From positions 186,001-250,000 of the forward strand of contig CAJNCJ010000001.1 of NCBI GenBank assembly GCA_905221235.1: DNA of 64,000 nucleotides, written 5' to 3'. The stretch comes from a bacterium. Lineage in GTDB: Bacteria > Bacillota > Bacilli > Lactobacillales > Streptococcaceae. The position numbers and the translations under genes are program-made. Shown here in pieces: positions 47,146-58,288 of this stretch (within the stretch, counting starts at the first letter, position 1; each line of letters opens with the position of its first letter). The notes beneath the pieces were generated by a model. The model was given only the letters and a program-made list of their open reading frames with translations, was not told where the DNA came from and made no database searches.

Positions 47146-48649
47146 GGAGCACCTCCTCTACTGTTTTCTTCCACTTTTCTAAAATTTCTTTGGTTAAGAA
47201 GCCTTCTGCAATCTGGTAAGAATGGGCACGCATAGCTTCCAAACGATTTTCCTGATACAATTGACAAATCTTAGCCGCATAAGCTTGCTTGATTTGGTCT
47301 TCTACATGGTCAGATGAACTTGGAATCAAATAACCATTTTGCCCATCTTCTATAAAGGTCTGATTACCATAAGGCACATCAAAACCGATTAGTGGTAGAC
47401 CTGAACCAATAGCTTCCATCAAGGTCAAACCAAAGCCTTCACTGGTAGAAGCCGTCAAATAGACCTCATACTGGCTATAAATCTGCGAAAGTTCCGCATG
47501 CCCCTTGAGCTGGATATAATTCTCAGCCTGATGATTTGCAATAATGTCTCTGAGCAGAGAATCTTCTCCACCACTACCATAAATATCAAAGGTTAATTCA
47601 GGAATTTCTTTACGAGCCTCAATGACTGCCTTGACCAACCAGTCAATATGTTTTTCTTTTGCAAGACGTGAAGCGGTAATCAATGAAAATGGCTTACGTC
47701 CCTGACTTGACTCAGTTAATGCATCAATACTTCCTACAGGAATGGTAACAATCTTTGGACAATGCTGAGTATATTTGGCAAATTGCTCTTGCAGAACTTC
47801 TCTCTGTCTATCAGTGGATACGATAAAGAAATCAACCTTATCCGCATTGGTAAACTGATAGTCGTAATAGTTATTCCAAAGGATGTAATCCTCGTTTGTA
47901 GCATTTTCACTATAATGCTCCGCATGAACAACTACAGCTAAATGCGCTACCTGTGCTTCCTCAAAAACAACCTGTCCAATGCCTGTCTCTCTATCAAGAA
48001 TGACCAAATCAGACTTGTTCAAATTCAAGGATTTCATAAAGGCACGCATAAATGCTTGCTTCCCATATAAAATCTTATCCTTGAAACGATAAACTTCTTC
48101 CTTCCCTTGATTCATCAAGATATCATAGGCTGGAGTTCCGTCTTCATTATAGAAGGTCCGTTGATATAGGACTGCAACATTGTCCTTGGGAGCAAAGTAT
48201 TCGCTACAATAACGCGTATAAGAAAAGTAATCCTTACGAATCAGTTTTCCTTTAAAAACATACTCGGCATGTTGAACCAAGTCCTTATTTTCATCCACCA
48301 AATAACAGGTGACAAACTTATCTTGGTCAGAAAAGAAAACACGCAAAACCTTACCATTCTTTTCTCTACGACTTTCCACACCGCCGAAAATAGCCAGGAC
48401 ATCATCCACTGTCACGCTAGTCGGTGCAATCTTGATATCTGTAAAATGATTATAAAGCCAGATTACTTGATCATCATCAAAACCAATATTAGCTGTTAAG
48501 TGCTGAATATTATCGGCTAAAATCATATCTGTAAAGATAAACTTAGAGGACAGATTTAATTTCCGAAAAACACCAGCACGATAGGCTTGGGCGTATTCAA
48601 CACCGCTACTAGCCCATCCAAGTCCTAAATTTATATTGTAAATTGTCAT
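47138..48649 (-). CDS. gtfA: Accessory Sec glycosyltransferase GtfA
   Basis: 503 residues, GT4-type GT-B enzyme that transfers GlcNAc to Ser/Thr of the SRR adhesin, acting with GtfB. N-terminus MTIYNINLGLGWASSGVEYAQ; C-terminal nucleotide-binding half with ITASRLAKEKHIDWLVKA near residue 318 and the GT4 E-x7-E block STSEGFGLTLMEAIGSG near 402. AGAGG precedes the ATG, just behind secA2. Confidence 0.95.
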   Translation of the reverse strand: MTIYNINLGLGWASSGVEYAQAYRAGVFRKLNLSSKFIFTDMILADNIQHLTANIGFDDDQVIWLYNHFTDIKIAPTSVTVDDVLAIFGGVESRREKNGKVLRVFFSDQDKFVTCYLVDENKDLVQHAEYVFKGKLIRKDYFSYTRYCSEYFAPKDNVAVLYQRTFYNEDGTPAYDILMNQGKEEVYRFKDKILYGKQAFMRAFMKSLNLNKSDLVILDRETGIGQVVFEEAQVAHLAVVVHAEHYSENATNEDYILWNNYYDYQFTNADKVDFFIVSTDRQREVLQEQFAKYTQHCPKIVTIPVGSIDALTESSQGRKPFSLITASRLAKEKHIDWLVKAVIEARKEIPELTFDIYGSGGEDSLLRDIIANHQAENYIQLKGHAELSQIYSQYEVYLTASTSEGFGLTLMEAIGSGLPLIGFDVPYGNQTFIEDGQNGYLIPSSSDHVEDQIKQAYAAKICQLYQENRLEAMRAHSYQIAEGFLTKEILEKWKKTVEEVLHD

Positions 48650-48661
48650 ATTTTCCTCTTT

Positions 48662-51034
48662 TTATGGGAAATGAGTCATAATCTCACCCTTAGGAGTGAC
48701 TTCAACCAAGCCCATCAGGAGATTACGCACCATATCCGCACGGATTTGTTCTTTCATAGCTTCAAAGCCAGCATAAGCTTCTTGATAATACTCTACGATT
48801 GGATTTTTCTGACTAGCAGACTGACCACCGATAGCCATAGATAACTGTTGTAGATAGTCTACCTGCTCTACCCAGTTGTCATCAATAGCCTTGAGCATAG
48901 AAAGTCGTAAAAACTGTTCATATAAGCCATGTTGGTCAAGCAATTCTTTCTTTTCAGAAAGTTCTTTATCAATCACCTGCTTCATAAAGCTACGAACTGC
49001 AGTCTTGTCAGTCACATCTATATGATCTGGAACCTCTTTAATATGAAAACTAATATTGGTCACAAGAAAATGGAAGAGTAACTCTCGGCTTTCATATTCT
49101 GAAGAAGTCACTTGATCTATGTAACTAGCAATGATTTCCTCTACAACATCCTCTAAGTCACGAGAACCATCTATTAGACGATTACGCTCCTTGTAAATCA
49201 TATCCCGTTGAATATTCATACTTTCAGCATATTCTAGAGTCTGACGACGTGCCGAACGTCCAGCACTATCACTAGCATGCTGAGCCTTTTCGACTAGCCT
49301 TCTGTATTTACGACCTTTCAATACTTCCGGTTGAGTCATATCTTGAACCTGATAATCTTTATATTTTTTATGAACCCAAGATGGCCCAAATTTCTTAATA
49401 ACATCATCTTCTAAAGATACAAAAAACTTACTCATACCAGGATCTCCCTGACGACCAGAACGTCCACGAATTTGTAGGTCAATCCGCTGACTTTCCATCC
49501 GCTCAGTCCCAATAACAATCAAGCCCCCAAGCTCTGCGACTCCTTTACCAAGCTTGATATCCGTACCACGTCCTGCCATAGAGGTAGCCACTGTCACAGC
49601 CCCCATCTGACCTGACTCGGAGATAATCTGGGCCTCACGCGCCGCATTATTAGCATTTAAGACATTATGGGCAATCCCTTCACGAAGCAAGAGAGACGAA
49701 TAGAGTTGAGACATTTCAACTGAGCCTACAAAAACGAGTAGGGGATTCCCCTTAGCATGGTATTCTTTGATGTATTCCAAAGACGCATACACTTTTTCAG
49801 GTAAAGTCACATATAAATTATCTGGATAGTCAATCCGTTGTCTAGGACGATTGGTTGGAATGCGTACTACCGACATATTGTATGTTTCAATAAACTCTTT
49901 TTCTGCGACCTTACCTGTCCCTGTCATACCAGATATCTTATTGAACATTTTAAAAAGACTCTGATAGGTGATCGAGGCCATAGCCCGCGTCTCTGGAGAT
50001 AATTTGACATGTTCCTTGGCTTCAATAGCTTGATGAAGGCCTCCTTGAAGTTTAGTTTGCTCCAACAAACGACCTGTTCCCTTATCTACCAGTACCATTT
50101 CATTCCCACGAATGACATAATCTTTGTCTTTTGTAAAGAGTTTATGGGCTCGAATCGCATACACTAAATGGCGAGCAAAAACTGCATGTTCTTCCTTATA
50201 AAAATGATCTATTCCTAAGAAGCTTTCAGCAGCCTTAGCCCCCTTGGTAGTGAGCCAGATCTCATCCTTTTCCTCCTTAAAGATATAGTCTTCCCCCTCT
50301 ACCAAAGTCGTTACCAGCGTATCAATAATACCGTAGTGATTAGACTGAACACGAGGAGATCCCGCAATAATAAGAGGTGTCTGAGCGCTATCCAATAGGA
50401 TATCATCAATCTCGTCAATAATAACATAATCAAAGGGACGTAAAAATTTTCCTTCCTCATTTGAGGCCAGATTATCATTTAAATAATCAAAACCTAAATT
50501 GCTATTAGTTGTATAAATGATATCTGATGCATAAATTCTTTTTTTCTCTTCTGGCGTCAATTCCTCTTTTGGATCATCTGTAAAAGGTATCCCAATTGTT
50601 ATTCCTAAGAAGCGATACACTTGTCCCATCTCCTCGGCATCGCGTTTAGCTAGATAGTCATTGGTGGTAATCAGCATGGTACCTTTACCTGTCAGGGCAT
50701 TGAGATAAACAGGCATAGTGGCTGTCAAGGTTTTCCCCTCACCAGTATTCATCTCAGCGACATTTCCCTGATGGATAACAATGCCTCCCATTACTTGGAC
50801 ATCATAGGGAAACATGCCCAATACGCGTTTATCCGCTTCACGAACAACAGCAAAAGCTTCCACTAGAAGATCATCTACCGTCTCTCCTTTAGCAAGACGT
50901 TGGCGAAACTCCACTGTTTTTGCCGCTAATTCTTGGTCTGATAGGGACTCCATCTTTCCTTTAAGGGCATTAATCTTTCTTAAAATCCTTTTGACTCTCC
51001 GAAGTTGGAAATCTTGATATAAACCTTTAAACAC
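48662..51034 (-). CDS. secA2: Accessory protein translocase ATPase SecA2
   Basis: 790 residues. SecA DEAD motor: [13 protein letters not shown]alker A near residue 96, [12 protein letters not shown] near 205, then [14 protein letters not shown] and [21 protein letters not shown] near 485-535. It is shorter than housekeeping SecA and lacks its C-terminal zinc motif, as SecA2 of SRR loci does. It drives export of the glycosylated adhesin with SecY2 and Asp1-3. Overlaps asp3 by 8 bases. Confidence 0.95.
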   Translation of the reverse strand: MFKGLYQDFQLRRVKRILRKINALKGKMESLSDQELAAKTVEFRQRLAKGETVDDLLVEAFAVVREADKRVLGMFPYDVQVMGGIVIHQGNVAEMNTGEGKTLTATMPVYLNALTGKGTMLITTNDYLAKRDAEEMGQVYRFLGITIGIPFTDDPKEELTPEEKKRIYASDIIYTTNSNLGFDYLNDNLASNEEGKFLRPFDYVIIDEIDDILLDSAQTPLIIAGSPRVQSNHYGIIDTLVTTLVEGEDYIFKEEKDEIWLTTKGAKAAESFLGIDHFYKEEHAVFARHLVYAIRAHKLFTKDKDYVIRGNEMVLVDKGTGRLLEQTKLQGGLHQAIEAKEHVKLSPETRAMASITYQSLFKMFNKISGMTGTGKVAEKEFIETYNMSVVRIPTNRPRQRIDYPDNLYVTLPEKVYASLEYIKEYHAKGNPLLVFVGSVEMSQLYSSLLLREGIAHNVLNANNAAREAQIISESGQMGAVTVATSMAGRGTDIKLGKGVAELGGLIVIGTERMESQRIDLQIRGRSGRQGDPGMSKFFVSLEDDVIKKFGPSWVHKKYKDYQVQDMTQPEVLKGRKYRRLVEKAQHASDSAGRSARRQTLEYAESMNIQRDMIYKERNRLIDGSRDLEDVVEEIIASYIDQVTSSEYESRELLFHFLVTNISFHIKEVPDHIDVTDKTAVRSFMKQVIDKELSEKKELLDQHGLYEQFLRLSMLKAIDDNWVEQVDYLQQLSMAIGGQSASQKNPIVEYYQEAYAGFEAMKEQIRADMVRNLLMGLVEVTPKGEIMTHFP

Positions 51035-51467
51035 GATTCGTCTCCTTAATAGAAAAAGAATAGAAATCTAAGGACTCAAAACCAGCACTTAGAAGGGAGA
51101 CTTGGTAGGTATAGGTATCATCAGGATAGGTAAAATCAAAGACTTTCATTTTTTCAATTTTCTCTTCAATCACATCCCCATATCTATCAAAAAATGCAAT
51201 CTTTGTATAAACTCCATTTGTAGGATGACATTCAACATTCATGCATAATTGATAATCCTGTTTTCTTTTCAGCAAAGGGAGACTTGGTTGTGTTCTAGAT
51301 GATTGATAGTTCGCACTAGAAAACCATGTTTTTAAGATTTCTCCTGATGTAACTAAGGGATTATATAGACTAATATGTTTATCTTCGTGATAGGACACCT
51401 TACTACCATACATAAATGTTCCCTTTACCTCTCCCCAAGTGATACTTTCTCTTTGATTGATAATCAT
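51027..51467 (-). CDS. asp3: Accessory Sec system protein Asp3
   Basis: 146 residues from ATG 51467 ([18 protein letters not shown]), with AGAGGGGA upstream; the frame continues to 51524 but runs into asp2. Asp3 binds SecA2 and Asp1/Asp2 in the accessory export pathway. Its ATG overlaps the asp2 stop as ATGA. Confidence 0.9.
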   Translation of the reverse strand: MIINQRESITWGEVKGTFMYGSKVSYHEDKHISLYNPLVTSGEILKTWFSSANYQSSRTQPSLPLLKRKQDYQLCMNVECHPTNGVYTKIAFFDRYGDVIEEKIEKMKVFDFTYPDDTYTYQVSLLSAGFESLDFYSFSIKETNRV

Positions 51468-52999
51468 TTGTCCCCTCTTCCAAAATCTGATTTCAAAATC
51501 ATACGGTAAAAGTGTAGAAACCAAGCTACATTGGTATTTGTATCATCATTATGTCGTCCATCCGTACCTCTAGATAAAATCTTAGCCCCGGTATAACAAA
51601 GATGTTCTACTAACTGATCGTAAGATTTACTGTCCATATCTTCGTCCTTCATATAAGAAAGACCAAAAGTTGTCTGTGTGAAATCAGCCTTTTTAAAAAC
51701 ATTCCAAAAACGTTGATCCAAATCTTCCATATGTTGGGAACTAACTCCACCAGTATGATGTCTCAGAACATCAAATCCTGTATTAAATACTCCTGGTGCC
51801 TCTAATCGCCCACGTCTAGCTATAGTTCCAATATTGGCAAGAGGCTTACCTACAATGATAGCATGAGGTTCGAAGGAAGCTCCATAATAAAGGGATGGAA
51901 AAGTTCCCATAGAGATGCCTGATAAAATCAAATCTTTAGCTGTTAAACCAAGATAATCCAAGTAGTACTGAATTGTTTGCTTTACCTTATTTTCTAATTC
52001 ATCACTTCCTAAGTAAAAAGCGCCTCCTTGTAGACGAGGATCTGAAAACAAGAGAAAAGGACAACCTAGATTTTTCATCATCCAATATCCCTCAAATCCT
52101 TCTGCGGGACGAAAACCTGCAAAATAGACAGTCAAAGGTGGTTTAAAATCACCTGGATGGAAGAAATAGTTTATTTCATCACGCATAGAATCATGTAGGA
52201 TATTTCCACCTAACACAAACTTCCCGAACTGTTTTCTACTCCAGCGCTGATGAAGATTTCCTAATTGAAGTTTGCCTTCACCACGTCCTTCAATCGATAT
52301 ATGTATCAAATAATTAGCCTCTTTACTATCCATAATTATAGCTTTTTCTAAATCAGCTTCTAGATAAACTTCCTCTTCAAAAAATTCATCCACTGAACCA
52401 TCCCATATCTTGCGAACCACTAGCCGAAATTCACAATTTCCTTGTTTTTCGTACTCTAACCATAGTTCAATGGGTAAATTTTTATAGACCATAATATTAT
52501 AGGACCAGTAAGCTAATTGTTGGAAACCATCTCCAAAATTCCCTTCTAAAGTCACGTGTTCAAATCCTTGATAAGAAATAGAGCCTTCAAAGGAGGGATG
52601 AATTTGGATACTAGATGGAAATAGTTTATCACCGTAACCTCCACCAAAGAGAGAGGTAGACAAATCATTGACTAATTGCTGGGGAACTGAGAAATCTACA
52701 GCCTGAGCACACCGCTTTTTTAGTAAATCAAGAATACCCAAATCTGTCGTTTGAAAATCTTGGTCATAAAAAAGAGTATACGGCTCAATATGATGAATAA
52801 AAGGTAGTAAATCAGATAAATACTGACCATCCTCTATTAAGATAGCCTGAAAACTGGTTATCCCTTCCATTTCCATCATTTTACGAAGAGCTAGCGGTGA
52901 ATTGGGACAGAAATAATACCAATCCATATTCTCAGGAATTTCATAATGATGGGCCCAATTATCAATCCCTATCTGTAGGATTTTATAATCCTTTGACAT
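51464..52999 (-). CDS. asp2: Accessory Sec system protein Asp2 (acetyltransferase-like)
   Basis: 511 residues from ATG 52999 (MSKDYKILQIGIDNW), with GAGGAGG upstream. In other species Asp2 has an alpha/beta-hydrolase-like domain with a Ser-Asp-His triad and O-acetylates GlcNAc on the adhesin. A serine hydrolase-type elbow (LSGISMGTFPSLYYG near residue 357) is visible here. Overlaps asp1 by 17 bases. Confidence 0.92.
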   Translation of the reverse strand: MSKDYKILQIGIDNWAHHYEIPENMDWYYFCPNSPLALRKMMEMEGITSFQAILIEDGQYLSDLLPFIHHIEPYTLFYDQDFQTTDLGILDLLKKRCAQAVDFSVPQQLVNDLSTSLFGGGYGDKLFPSSIQIHPSFEGSISYQGFEHVTLEGNFGDGFQQLAYWSYNIMVYKNLPIELWLEYEKQGNCEFRLVVRKIWDGSVDEFFEEEVYLEADLEKAIIMDSKEANYLIHISIEGRGEGKLQLGNLHQRWSRKQFGKFVLGGNILHDSMRDEINYFFHPGDFKPPLTVYFAGFRPAEGFEGYWMMKNLGCPFLLFSDPRLQGGAFYLGSDELENKVKQTIQYYLDYLGLTAKDLILSGISMGTFPSLYYGASFEPHAIIVGKPLANIGTIARRGRLEAPGVFNTGFDVLRHHTGGVSSQHMEDLDQRFWNVFKKADFTQTTFGLSYMKDEDMDSKSYDQLVEHLCYTGAKILSRGTDGRHNDDTNTNVAWFLHFYRMILKSDFGRGDK

Positions 53000-54563
53000 C
53001 TGTAACCTCCTCAAGCCAGTGATGCAACTTATCTAAGAATCGTTGTCCAGTATGCTCCTTGATCTTATCAATAGAGTATACTAGAGCTTGATTCCATTCT
53101 TTTAGTTTATCGGTATAGTAATGTGCCGCTTTGGAAAATTCTGTCACATCTGAAATTAAATAACCATTTTTCAAATGTTCTACATAAACGGTTTCAACTT
53201 GATTAATCTGAGGAATTCCCGCACTAATACCTGCTATTTGGGTATAGAGGTGAGGTTGTTTATTAAGATCCACAATCAAACGAACAAATTCTAGCGTCTT
53301 AATCAGATCCAACTCATCATTCATATTGACAAATTGAAAACGTAATTCCTGCTCTTGATTTTCTTCCAAAGGATTTTCTGCCCCACCGTAGTCTATTCCT
53401 TTTTCTAAACTATCAGTATGGATTTGTTCCTGAATGATTTCACTGACAAGTGATTCCACCTCTTCCATTTGGTTCTGACTAGCAGAGAAGGCTCCAAAAA
53501 TAACTTCTGTATTTTTTGTTTCAGCAATAAATGATAAAACCTGAAATAGGGCTTGTCTATCAATTCCTTCAGAAAAATCTAATTGATAGTAAATAATTGA
53601 CTCCTTCCGAGTCTGACTTCGCCCTAATCGTAAACGCGTATCAAAAGGAGAGAGATGATAAAATTTATCCGATAATGTAGGATATAGTTCTTGCAAAAGT
53701 TGTAAACTATCCTCTCTATCCACTAAGACTACATCTACCTGATCAAATGATGGAGCTAAGTCTTTAAAACTAGCTTGAGAATTCCGGTTAATGAAAAGAC
53801 TCAAAATTTTAGCAGTATCACTCGGTAAGCAATTTAAGACAAATTGGTCATGATGGGGATGAGAAGGAATGATGAAAACATCCTGTTTTTTCTGTTGCTT
53901 TTTCAAATATTTCTCAAAATATTCTGAGATTAGCTGACTCATATCAGTGTAGTGAAGCTGTTTAAAACGGTAACCAAATATTGGATTCACCTCTACTCGG
54001 CCTCCCTCATTTAAATGCTCTCTAAATCTCCAGATACCTTTAGGATCCAAATAGTCTTGATAGGTAGGCTGTCCATTATCAAAATAAATGACACTCGATA
54101 CAAAGCCACGATCATCCATGATATAATTCTTACTTATCTGTCCATCGAGATCAAAATATTGGATTTCACTGATAAATCCTTCTACACCATGTTCTACCTT
54201 GGCATACTTTTTACCATTTTTTTGAACTACTATTGCAAATGGACTATATAGAAATTGACAATCACTATCCCACTCTATATCTCTCATATTCAGAACCTGG
54301 GTGTGTATATCATGCAAGTCTTGCAGATCATCAAAGATAGAATAGACTTCTGTCTCTAAGACACCATGTCTATGTAAAAAGTAACGCAAATGTGGCTGAT
54401 AGGCTAATACTAATAGCCGGGATGGTATTCCTTGTCTTTGAAAAAGCCTGATTTGATTGAAAGTATCATCAAATTCAAGTTTAAAGTGAGAATAATACCA
54501 TGGAGTCACATCCGCATGCCATTGACGGTTTGAACCATACCAAGCTGGAATAAAATAATACAT
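52983..54563 (-). CDS. asp1: Accessory Sec system protein Asp1
   Basis: 526 residues with the typical start MYYFIPAWYGSNRQWHADVTPW. Asp1 has a GT-B-like fold without catalysis and forms a complex with Asp2/Asp3 needed for SecA2 export. Starts 9 bases behind secY2 and overlaps asp2. Confidence 0.93.
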   Translation of the reverse strand: MYYFIPAWYGSNRQWHADVTPWYYSHFKLEFDDTFNQIRLFQRQGIPSRLLVLAYQPHLRYFLHRHGVLETEVYSIFDDLQDLHDIHTQVLNMRDIEWDSDCQFLYSPFAIVVQKNGKKYAKVEHGVEGFISEIQYFDLDGQISKNYIMDDRGFVSSVIYFDNGQPTYQDYLDPKGIWRFREHLNEGGRVEVNPIFGYRFKQLHYTDMSQLISEYFEKYLKKQQKKQDVFIIPSHPHHDQFVLNCLPSDTAKILSLFINRNSQASFKDLAPSFDQVDVVLVDREDSLQLLQELYPTLSDKFYHLSPFDTRLRLGRSQTRKESIIYYQLDFSEGIDRQALFQVLSFIAETKNTEVIFGAFSASQNQMEEVESLVSEIIQEQIHTDSLEKGIDYGGAENPLEENQEQELRFQFVNMNDELDLIKTLEFVRLIVDLNKQPHLYTQIAGISAGIPQINQVETVYVEHLKNGYLISDVTEFSKAAHYYTDKLKEWNQALVYSIDKIKEHTGQRFLDKLHHWLEEVTDVKGL

Positions 54564-54572
54564 AAAAGCCTC

Positions 54573-55790
54573 CTAAATCAAGGGTTTATAGGTTTCATTT
54601 AGTCTCAAAGCCTTCATTTCATCTTTGATTGTAAAAATCATACCACCAAACATCATAAATAAACCTGGAATCATAGCAATCCTCAATAACTTTTCATCAG
54701 ATAAAACAAATAACATTGGAGCCCCCGCCATCAAAACATTAAAAACTCCTCCTATAATCGAAAAGCGCAATACTAATCGATTAATAAAGCGACTTGTTTC
54801 CTCGCCTGGATAAACTCCATATATATACTCTCCAGATTTCTTCATCCGATCGGATATCTGATCACCGCTCAAATTGACAAAAGCAAAAGCAATACTAAAT
54901 AAAAAAATCATAGCAATATATGAATAAATCCATAATGGTTTTCCAACTCCGTACTGAGCAGATATTTCAGAGAAGACGGAAGTCTGAGGAAAGAGGGTTT
55001 GTAACAGTAAAAAGATATAGGTAGGTAAACTTAAGAAACTCATAACATACATAAACGGCATACCACCAGCTGGATTTAACATTATTTCCAAATAAGAATA
55101 GCGCTTAAATCGACTACGTAAACCAATCTTATGAACTGGTATACGATAACGCGCTCTATACGTAAGTACCATCATATAAGTTAATACAATACTACTCAAT
55201 ACAATAAGTAACATTACACCCATAGAAATTCGAACAAGCTGAAATGTATTTATAATATCTTGTGGAATATTTAAAATAATACTAGCTAGTAAAATAACTA
55301 CAGAACCACCTACTCCAAGTTGAGCATTTAAATCTGATAACCATATGAGAAAGAAGGAGCCAGCTATTAATAACAGAGTATTCATTATGGTTACTAATAA
55401 GGAGGAATAAAGATGTTGTATCGGTAAATTCAATGAAAGCGCTAAAGATTGAATCAAAGCAATGACTAATGTTAAATACATCTTCCTTCTATCTTGAACT
55501 TCTATTGCCCCTGAAGAAATATTTAATTTCTTAGAAAAAGAGAGTAACTGCCATAGAATCATTGATGACATCCATGGTGATAATCCTATAGAAAACAGGG
55601 ATAAACTTTTTAGATTCCCTCCTAGAAGTGCGGTTGAGAAAGCTAAATAGGCTGTTGATCCACCTAAAAAGTCTCTACTGTTCAAATCAACAAAAGGAAG
55701 AGTAAGTCGGCTTCCCAATACATAGATAAACAGCAGAAATAAAGTTATCAATCCCTTTTTTACTGCTATTGATGAATAAATTTTTTTCAC
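54573..55790 (-). CDS. secY2: Accessory Sec channel protein SecY2
   Basis: 405 residues with about ten hydrophobic segments, the SecY layout, e.g. the plug-side helix near [19 protein letters not shown] residues 38-50 and RINRLV-type stretch near 338. Starts at GTG (55790-55788) with AAAGGAG upstream. Channel for the SRR adhesin. Confidence 0.93.
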   Translation of the reverse strand: MKKIYSSIAVKKGLITLFLLFIYVLGSRLTLPFVDLNSRDFLGGSTAYLAFSTALLGGNLKSLSLFSIGLSPWMSSMILWQLLSFSKKLNISSGAIEVQDRRKMYLTLVIALIQSLALSLNLPIQHLYSSLLVTIMNTLLLIAGSFFLIWLSDLNAQLGVGGSVVILLASIILNIPQDIINTFQLVRISMGVMLLIVLSSIVLTYMMVLTYRARYRIPVHKIGLRSRFKRYSYLEIMLNPAGGMPFMYVMSFLSLPTYIFLLLQTLFPQTSVFSEISAQYGVGKPLWIYSYIAMIFLFSIAFAFVNLSGDQISDRMKKSGEYIYGVYPGEETSRFINRLVLRFSIIGGVFNVLMAGAPMLFVLSDEKLLRIAMIPGLFMMFGGMIFTIKDEMKALRLNETYKPLI

Positions 55791-55856
55791 GAAATACTCC
55801 TTTATTTAAGCTCAACTTGAATCTTACCATAGTCTAAATTGATCCTTGACTTCAGA

Positions 55857-57050
55857 CTAATTTTCCAAACTCTTTAAAGCTTTCACCATTTCATCAGGCC
55901 TGTCCACAGAAAAAATACCGCCATATATACTATCGTCACATGATTTCCTAGTATTTTCGAAAGTAAAGATTTTTCTTCCTCTATCTCTAGCTTTAGACAA
56001 AACGTCGAACACCTCAGCTCCATGGTTAATATCTAGATATACAGTCGAATCATCTAACATCCAATCTATTCTATTGTGAATGATACTTTGATACAGTGTC
56101 ACATTTCTATATACTGATAGTTTGGTCAACTCAGAAGCACAGTATACTGGCGCTCCAATATGGAAATGCCAATCTGGTAAAGACTTTATTAAATATTCTA
56201 AATTTTCTACTTCTAAAACCCATGTCAGAATACAAGCACCCTTCTTAGACTGGTTAGTACGTTCATAATAATTTAGATTTACTTTTCTAGATATAATCTC
56301 TGTCCAATCTAAATCTCTATAAGCCCACCATAATTCACGTAGTCTCGATATACTATATGTATTCCATGGCTTATCATGACTAGCAAAATGAACGATTGCT
56401 GGCGGGAGGTCTTCCAAACGTTCATATTTTTTACCTAAACTAAAAGTATCCACCCCAACCATAAAATTATATGTCTCTTCTAACCGTAACCATTTATTTT
56501 CAAAGTAAATGTTCAAAATACTCTGATCACCTAGATGGACTATTTGATTTTGTTCTGCAGCCAATTCTAACAGGCTATTAACAATCAAATTCTCTTTCCA
56601 CTTTGCAACATCCATTAACAAAACTCCAGCATTAAATCCAGATGTTCTTCCTTCATAAGCATAAATATCATCAACAGCTCCTAGATAATATCCTTTAAGA
56701 TCCATCTCAAATAGAGGAGATAAATCCCTTGTTACAATTATATCAGAATCTAAATACAACACTCTATCAGATTCGACTACTTCTGTTGCAAAAAAACGAA
56801 AATAACTTGTGTAATTTATATGAGGGCCTGTTTTATAGCCTTCAAAAAGTTCTTTATCAAAGTGTACATTGTGAATCGTAGATCTCACAACTTCCATTTT
56901 CTTTCCTAATAATTTAAACCATTCTGGCGCTATATCACTATTTAAAATATAAAAATCAATTTCTGTATTATGACAAAGAATTGATTTAATTGTTGTCTCT
57001 AACTGGACTAAATAAGCATTGTCTGCAACTAACACAATTGATTTTCTCAT
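55857..57050 (-). CDS. GT8 glycosyltransferase with GtfB-like C-terminal module
   Basis: 397 residues. GT8 domain (1-255) with the DxD metal motif LDSD at 100-103, the NAGVLLMDVAKW block near 140-151, and HFASHDKPWN at 221-230. Residues about 272-366 form a module like the GtfB C-terminal part (GACILTWVLEVENLEYLIKS ... VYLDINHG ... FTFENTR). Likely extends the adhesin glycan. Its ATG overlaps the stop of the upstream GT8 gene. Confidence 0.85.
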   Translation of the reverse strand: MRKSIVLVADNAYLVQLETTIKSILCHNTEIDFYILNSDIAPEWFKLLGKKMEVVRSTIHNVHFDKELFEGYKTGPHINYTSYFRFFATEVVESDRVLYLDSDIIVTRDLSPLFEMDLKGYYLGAVDDIYAYEGRTSGFNAGVLLMDVAKWKENLIVNSLLELAAEQNQIVHLGDQSILNIYFENKWLRLEETYNFMVGVDTFSLGKKYERLEDLPPAIVHFASHDKPWNTYSISRLRELWWAYRDLDWTEIISRKVNLNYYERTNQSKKGACILTWVLEVENLEYLIKSLPDWHFHIGAPVYCASELTKLSVYRNVTLYQSIIHNRIDWMLDDSTVYLDINHGAEVFDVLSKARDRGRKIFTFENTRKSCDDSIYGGIFSVDRPDEMVKALKSLEN

Positions 57051-58276
57051 GACTTTTCTTCCATAAAACTTTTAATCATTTCTACCATTTCATCAGGACT
57101 ATCATGATGACAAATTCCAACATAAGATTCTTCAGATATAGTCAAACAACGTGTATTATCGAAAGTCAGCATCGGCTTTTCAAATTTTTTCACTAAATCA
57201 TAGACATACATTAATTTCTCATCATGATTCAAGTCTAAATAAATATCTACCTCTTTTAAACGTTTCTCTATTAACAAAGGAAAATCATTAGGATAAAGAG
57301 TAACATTATTAAATTTTGATAATCTCAATAGTTCATTTGCCATAAAAGTATGGGCAGTAATATAAAAATGTACTTCTGGTAATCTTTCAACTAAGTAATC
57401 CATTTTTTCTACACACCAAGAATTTGTTAAATTCATACAAGTTAATTTTGGTTTATATATTTGTGCAGAATAAAGTTCACCCTTCTCTTTCCAAATGGAT
57501 ACAATATAACTCCATTCCATAAAAGAATAATGCCACCAATTTTCTCGAAGACGCCCTACAGAAAATTGATTCCACGGTTTGTCTTGAGAAATATAATGTA
57601 AGATTTTAGGAAGTGGATTAATTGATTTTTCCAAAATCCAAGCATGCCCTTGTTCTGCTGCTCCTCGATCAAATCCTATTTGGTAATTAAAAGTTTCATT
57701 AATTTCAATATAGGAATCAAAGAACAACATATTTAAAATAGATTGATCCCCTTCTCCCACATTTTCATGCTCTTTTTCTGTCAAATCAATTAACTTTTGC
57801 CTAATATTTTCAGCTTGCCATTTTTTATTATTTATTAACAATACTCCTGCATTAAAACCAATTCCAGCACCAAAACAAGAACGAGTTGCAGCTAAATAAT
57901 TTTCACCTAAATCCAACTCAAACAATTCTTCCAAATCATCTGTTACCAATAAATCACTGTCTAAATATAAAACTTTATCTTCTGTTACAAAATCTGGAAT
58001 ATAATAACGAGCAAAGGTCATATGATTGATATGAGGCAGTTTATTTGACCAATTCATTTGGAACTGTTGCCCAATAAGCTTGCAATCAATCAAGTCTCCG
58101 CCCATCTCTTGAATATACATTCGTAATCTATTGAACCATTCTTGAGGAATGTCTTTGTTTAGTACATAAATTTTCAAGCCACTATTGTGTCTACAGATTG
58201 ATTTCATAGCTGTTTCGATTTGTCGAATATAAGCATAATCACCTGCAAATGCTACTGCCTTCTTATTTTCTAACAT
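57047..58276 (-). CDS. GT8 glycosyltransferase with GtfB-like C-terminal module
   Basis: 409 residues, paralogue of the neighbour. GT8 domain with LDSD near 105-108, FNAGVLLINNKKW near 141-153, HYISQDKPWN near 227-236, and a C-terminal module (about 278-373: LTCMNLTNSWCVEKMDYLVE ... IYLDLNHD ... MLTFDNTR). Sugar specificity not predictable. Overlaps the next gene as ATGA. Confidence 0.85.
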   Translation of the reverse strand: MLENKKAVAFAGDYAYIRQIETAMKSICRHNSGLKIYVLNKDIPQEWFNRLRMYIQEMGGDLIDCKLIGQQFQMNWSNKLPHINHMTFARYYIPDFVTEDKVLYLDSDLLVTDDLEELFELDLGENYLAATRSCFGAGIGFNAGVLLINNKKWQAENIRQKLIDLTEKEHENVGEGDQSILNMLFFDSYIEINETFNYQIGFDRGAAEQGHAWILEKSINPLPKILHYISQDKPWNQFSVGRLRENWWHYSFMEWSYIVSIWKEKGELYSAQIYKPKLTCMNLTNSWCVEKMDYLVERLPEVHFYITAHTFMANELLRLSKFNNVTLYPNDFPLLIEKRLKEVDIYLDLNHDEKLMYVYDLVKKFEKPMLTFDNTRCLTISEESYVGICHHDSPDEMVEMIKSFMEEKS

Positions 58277-58288
58277 TTCGTCTCCTTC